Assembly (NCBI GenBank): GCA_031422555.1
Contig: JANPLZ010000135.1
Span: 1-9,382, forward strand
Origin: JANNAT01 sp031422555
Lineage (GTDB): Bacteria > Pseudomonadota > Alphaproteobacteria > Rhodobacterales > Rhodobacteraceae
Direction: 5' to 3'
DNA length: 9,382 bases
The position numbers were made by a program, and so were the translations under genes. The notes under the pieces are model-generated. The model was not told the origin of the DNA. It ran no database searches and was given only the letters and a program-made list of their open reading frames with translations. Shown here in pieces: positions 6,875 through 9,382 of this stretch (within the stretch, counting starts at the first letter, position 1; every line of letters starts with the position of its first letter).

Positions 6875-7987
6875 ATGGCCCGGATCACCCATGTTGCCAT
6901 TCGGATGGTCGATCTGGTGCCGCCGGTGCGGCGCAGCGATGCGATTCAGTCCTTCGTCAGTCAGGAAACCCCGATCGTCACCATCACCGATGCCGATGGC
7001 GCGGTCGGGGTGGGTTACAGCTATACAATTGGCACCGGCGGCCCCGCAGTGATCAGCCTGCTACGCGAAACGCTGGTGCCGCGGCTGATCGGGCGCGAGG
7101 CCGAAGAGATCGAGGCCATCTGGCGCGATCTTATGTTTGCCACCCATGCCACGGCGGTGGGGGCGATCACTTCGCTGGCACTGGCGGCGATTGACACCGC
7201 CCTTTGGGATTTGCGCTGCATGCGGGCGGGGCTGCCGCTGTGGCGGCTGGCGGGGGGGGCGAAACCCGCGATCCCCTTGTATTCCACCGAAGGCGGCTGG
7301 CTGCACATTGAACAAAGCGCCTTGGTTGAAGATGCGATCCGGATCAAGGAACTGGGGTTTGGCGGATCGAAAATGAAGATCGGCAAGCCGCATCTGGCCC
7401 AAGACCGCAAAAGGCTGACCGCGGTGCGCGCCGCCGTGGGAGAAGATTTTCGCCTGATGGTCGATGCCAATCAAGCCTTTGCCTACCACGAGGCGTTGCT
7501 GCGCGCGCATATGCTGGCCGATGTCGGCATCACATGGTTTGAAGAACCGATGCCCGCCGATGATCTGACGGGCCACGCGCGTCTGTCCGCAGCCTCTCGC
7601 GTGCCGATTGCGGTGGGCGAAAGCCTGTATTCGCCCGGCCAGTTTGCCGATTATCTGCGGGCGGGGGCCTGCAGCATCGTACAGGTTGACGTCGCGCGCG
7701 TGGGGGGCATCACGCCGTGGCTGAAAGTGGCACATATGGCCGAGGCAATGAACATCGCCGTCTGCCCGCATTTCCTGATGGAGTTGCATGTCAGTCTGGT
7801 TTGCGCGATTTCCAACAGCTGGATGCTGGAATACATCCCGCAGCTTGACCCCATCACCCATTCACGCCTTGATATCCGTGCAGGCCTTGCGCATCCGCCC
7901 GGGGTGGCGGGTCTGGGGATCGACTGGGATCATCAGGCCATTGCGGCACAAACAATCCATGGCAGCCATTCGGACCACAGGGGATAG
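6875..7987 (+). CDS. Enolase-superfamily enzyme, mandelate racemase subgroup (acid-sugar dehydratase, racemase or cycloisomerase)
   Basis: 370 residues: an N-terminal capping domain (about 1-125) and a TIM barrel with the complete mandelate-racemase active site. The KxK base is Lys166-Met-Lys168, the metal ligands are Asp197 (VDANQ), Glu223 (FEEP) and Glu249 (VGES), the Asp-His dyad is Asp272 (QVDVARVGG) and His299 (CPHF), and Glu319 is the late acid. Each is offset by +2 from the residue numbers known for Pseudomonas putida mandelate racemase (164/166, 195, 221, 247, 270, 297, 317). Members abstract the proton alpha to a carboxylate using Mg2+; most in sugar operons are acid-sugar dehydratases, while others racemise or open lactones. 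The segment YSTEGGWLHIE probably forms part of the substrate-specific site, but I cannot name the substrate. The ATG follows the ATPase stop with no gap, and the next gene starts three bases after its end. Confidence 0.9.
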   Translation: MARITHVAIRMVDLVPPVRRSDAIQSFVSQETPIVTITDADGAVGVGYSYTIGTGGPAVISLLRETLVPRLIGREAEEIEAIWRDLMFATHATAVGAITSLALAAIDTALWDLRCMRAGLPLWRLAGGAKPAIPLYSTEGGWLHIEQSALVEDAIRIKELGFGGSKMKIGKPHLAQDRKRLTAVRAAVGEDFRLMVDANQAFAYHEALLRAHMLADVGITWFEEPMPADDLTGHARLSAASRVPIAVGESLYSPGQFADYLRAGACSIVQVDVARVGGITPWLKVAHMAEAMNIAVCPHFLMELHVSLVCAISNSWMLEYIPQLDPITHSRLDIRAGLAHPPGVAGLGIDWDHQAIAAQTIHGSHSDHRG

Positions 7988-7990
7988 ACG

Positions 7991-8320
7991 ATGCAACGCA
8001 TGGGCATGGTGATCGGGCTGAAGCCCGACAAGATCGAGGTCTACAAACGCCTGCACGCCGCCGTCTGGCCAGAGATTCTGGCCAAGATCCGCGCGTGCAA
8101 CATCACCAACTATTCGATTTATCTGAAACAGCCGGAAAACCTGCTGTTTGGTTATTGGGAATATCTGGGCGCAGATTTTACGGCGGATGCCGCCATTATG
8201 GCCGCCGATCCCAAAACTCAGGAATGGTGGGCCGTTTGCATGCCATGCCAACAGCCGCTGACCAGCCGCAAAGACGGCGAATGGTGGTCGATGATGGACG
8301 AAGTGTTTCACCATGACTGA
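7991..8320 (+). CDS. L-rhamnose mutarotase-like protein (RhaM family)
   Basis: 109 residues, close to the 104 of E. coli RhaM. RhaM-type proteins speed the alpha/beta anomer exchange of free 6-deoxy or related sugars in the cytoplasm. Residues matching E. coli RhaM as I recall it are His22 (proposed catalytic) in RLHAAVWPEIL, Asn40-Tyr41 in ITNYSIYL, the PENLLFGYWEY strand, and the Trp79-Trp80 pair (Trp76-Trp77 in E. coli), followed by the acidic C-terminal end. Its presence suggests that a free reducing sugar is imported or formed. The family is wider than rhamnose, and no rhamnose isomerase or kinase is visible, so the sugar may be L-fucose-like or another pyranose. The start ATG 7991 follows AGGGGA (7979-7984); ATG 8000 is possible. 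The stop overlaps the next gene by 8 bases. Confidence 0.85.
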   Translation: MQRMGMVIGLKPDKIEVYKRLHAAVWPEILAKIRACNITNYSIYLKQPENLLFGYWEYLGADFTADAAIMAADPKTQEWWAVCMPCQQPLTSRKDGEWWSMMDEVFHHD

Positions 8321-8960
8321 TCTGCACGCAGCCCTGCAAAGGTGTTATACCTCGGTGGTGCATGACGTTTTGCGCGGCATGGGACGGCGCAATTTCACCT
8401 TGCCGCAGCGGCTGCGCCCGCTGAACCCCGAAGGCGTGCTGACCGGGCCTGCGTTCACCGTTGAAGGCCGGATGGATGATGCGGCGGATGCGCACGAAAC
8501 CCTTCTTGCCTGGACGGGTTTGCTGTCACGCGCGCCCGCAGGCCATATCTGGACGGCGCAGCCGCACAATCATAGCGTGGCCCAGATGGGCGAATTGTCG
8601 GCGGAAACCCTGCAGCGCAAGGGCGTTCTGGGCTGTGTGGTCGACGGCGGCTTGCGCGACACCAACTTTATTCTGCGGCTTGGCTTTCCGTGTTGGGGCG
8701 TCTTTCACACGCCGCGCGATGTGGTGGGTGCGTGGCTGCCAACCGCCACCGATGTGGCGATCATGATCGACGATGTGCGGGTTCGTCCCGGCGATTGGCT
8801 GCACGGCGACCGCGACGGCATGGTGTGTATCCCGGTTGAAATCCTGACCGACGTGGCCGCGAAATCCGTGGCCGCCATGGCCACCGAAAGCCTTGTGCGC
8901 CGAGCTATACTTGATGGCATGGACTCGCAGGAAGCCTATCTGAAACACGGGAAATTCTGA
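8313..8960 (+). CDS. RraA-family putative aldolase/decarboxylase
   Basis: 215 residues of the RraA-like fold. The family core is seen in GELSAETLQRKGVLGCVVDG (93-112), followed by GLRD (113-116). Arg115-Asp116 correspond to the Arg/metal-bound Asp pair of 4-hydroxy-4-methyl-2-oxoglutarate/4-carboxy-4-hydroxy-2-oxoadipate aldolase. The conserved GDWLHGDRDGMVCIP segment lies at 160-174. Catalytic members are Mg2+-dependent class II pyruvate aldolases and oxaloacetate decarboxylases, whereas E. coli RraA, which lacks this activity, inhibits RNase E. Location between sugar-acid genes favours an enzyme acting on a keto-acid intermediate over an RNase regulator. The start overlaps the mutarotase stop by 8 bases and the stop overlaps the next start by one base (TGATG). 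The exact reaction is not assigned. Confidence 0.85.
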   Translation: MTDLHAALQRCYTSVVHDVLRGMGRRNFTLPQRLRPLNPEGVLTGPAFTVEGRMDDAADAHETLLAWTGLLSRAPAGHIWTAQPHNHSVAQMGELSAETLQRKGVLGCVVDGGLRDTNFILRLGFPCWGVFHTPRDVVGAWLPTATDVAIMIDDVRVRPGDWLHGDRDGMVCIPVEILTDVAAKSVAAMATESLVRRAILDGMDSQEAYLKHGKF

Positions 8961-9256
8961 TGCTGACCGATCCGCGCCTGATGCTACTTTCCCCCGGCGA
9001 CAGCGTCTATGTGCTGCGCGACCAGATTGCGGCGGGCGAGGCTGTGATGGTCGAAGGCGTGGCGGTGGCGTTCCCCCAAGCGCTTGGCCTTGGTCACAAA
9101 ATCGCCCGCCTGCCGGTGGCGGTGGGCGATCCGGTGATCAAATACGGTGCCGCGATTGGCCGCGCCAGCCGCGCCATCGCACCGGGCGATCATGTGCATC
9201 TGCACAATCTGGTGTCCGACTATACCCCGACCTATGCCCTTAACGGAGGTGATTGA
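8960..9256 (+). CDS. UxaA-family dehydratase, small SAF-domain subunit
   Basis: 98 residues forming only the SAF domain found at the N-terminus of altronate dehydratase (UxaA) and galactarate dehydratase (GarD). The signature is LGHKIAR (44-50), GDPVIKYGAAIGRA (56-69) and PGDHVHLHN (75-83), including the histidines conserved in the family. In E. coli UxaA this domain is fused to the large catalytic domain; here it ends in its own TGA (9254-9256), which overlaps the ATG of the large partner. Separate small and large proteins are also known in other lineages, so this is a split form, not a truncation. The pair would use a metal (Fe2+/Mn2+ type) to dehydrate a sugar acid to a 2-keto-3-deoxy acid. 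The substrate is not determined. Confidence 0.9.
   Translation: MLTDPRLMLLSPGDSVYVLRDQIAAGEAVMVEGVAVAFPQALGLGHKIARLPVAVGDPVIKYGAAIGRASRAIAPGDHVHLHNLVSDYTPTYALNGGD
9245..9250 (+). promoter_or_regulatory. Consensus ribosome binding site for the UxaA large subunit
   Basis: GGAGGT lies five bases before ATG 9256, inside the end of the small-subunit gene. Together with the one-base TGATG overlap it fixes the start of the last gene and supports separate translation of the two domains. Confidence 0.75.
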
Positions 9257-9382
9257 TGCGCGGCTGGCTTCGATCTGACGGGCGAAAGGGCATCCGCAAT
9301 GTGGTGGCGGTGGCTTACCTTGTGGAATGTGCGCATCACGTTGCGCGCGAAGTGGCCGGTGTGGACCGCGATCACGCCCATG
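9256..9382 (+). CDS. UxaA-family dehydratase, large catalytic subunit (start only; cut by window end)
   Basis: The frame from ATG 9256 runs open to the right edge, giving the first 42 residues, beginning MRGWLRSDGRKGIRNVVAV. The G-W/Y-x-R-x-D-G-R-x-G-x-R-N pattern marks the start of the large domain of altronate/galactarate dehydratases. The Cys in YLVECAHH matches the position of a conserved cysteine just after this motif. The full family domain is about 380-390 residues, so most of the gene lies outside. It should form the active enzyme with the SAF-domain protein encoded just upstream. Substrate could be altronate, galactarate or another sugar acid. Confidence 0.88.
   Translation, partial: MRGWLRSDGRKGIRNVVAVAYLVECAHHVAREVAGVDRDHAH

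Noticed and set aside
6182..6892. Minus-strand open frame of 236 codons opposite the ATPase gene
   Set aside because: It is the antisense shadow of a gene carrying all ABC motifs. Its product has low-complexity His/Gly/Arg-rich composition and no family signature.
8313..8960. Annotation as regulator of RNase E (RraA proper) or as menaquinone methyltransferase
   Set aside because: The Arg115-Asp116 pair of the aldolase-type members is present and the gene is embedded in a sugar-acid operon. The methyltransferase name is a long-standing database misannotation of this family.
1..9382. CRISPR arrays, tRNA/rRNA genes, insertion sequences, phage or defence genes
   Set aside because: No direct-repeat array, transposase or terminal inverted repeats, cloverleaf or defence-type domain was seen. 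Coding genes fill nearly the whole window.

Overview
The window looks like part of a chromosome or large replicon of an alphaproteobacterium, most likely a member of the Rhodobacteraceae. This rests on the high GC content, Rhodobacter-type codon use and the gene families present; no marker gene fixes the genus. All ten coding regions lie on the + strand and are packed very tightly. Most junctions are start/stop overlaps of 1 to 8 bases or gaps of 0 to 3 bases. Only two gaps are larger: 46 bases before the secreted binding protein and 60 bases before the first permease. The first and last genes are cut by the window edges, and no regulator, promoter, RNA gene or mobile element is visible, so this is the interior of a longer operon.

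Region 1 (2-2575) is a 'CoA module'. It holds the C-terminal end of a MaoC-like hydratase/dehydratase, a protein of the ABC solute-binding fold that has no signal peptide, and a class III (CaiB/BaiF) CoA-transferase. Region 2 (2622-6874) is a complete CUT1-type carbohydrate ABC importer: a secreted binding protein, two MalF/MalG-like permeases and a MalK/UgpC-like ATPase. A strong GC-rich stem-loop separates the binding protein from the permeases and probably sets their relative expression. Region 3 (6875-9382) is a sugar-acid catabolic module. It holds a mandelate-racemase-subgroup enolase-superfamily enzyme, an L-rhamnose-mutarotase-like protein, an RraA-like putative aldolase/lyase, and a UxaA-type (altronate/galactarate dehydratase family) enzyme split into a small SAF-domain protein and a large catalytic protein whose start is visible at the right edge.

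The working model is that the importer brings in a monosaccharide or sugar acid. The mutarotase would interconvert its anomers, and the enolase-superfamily and UxaA-type enzymes would dehydrate, epimerise or isomerise the derived acid. The RraA-like protein would cleave or decarboxylate a keto-acid intermediate, and the CoA-transferase and MaoC protein might process the carbon skeleton as a CoA thioester. The substrate cannot be read from the sequence. The most interesting points are the joining of a CoA module to a sugar-acid module, the apparently cytoplasmic solute-binding-fold protein between the two CoA enzymes, and the unassigned substrate of the enolase-superfamily enzyme. No defence, CRISPR or mobile system was found.
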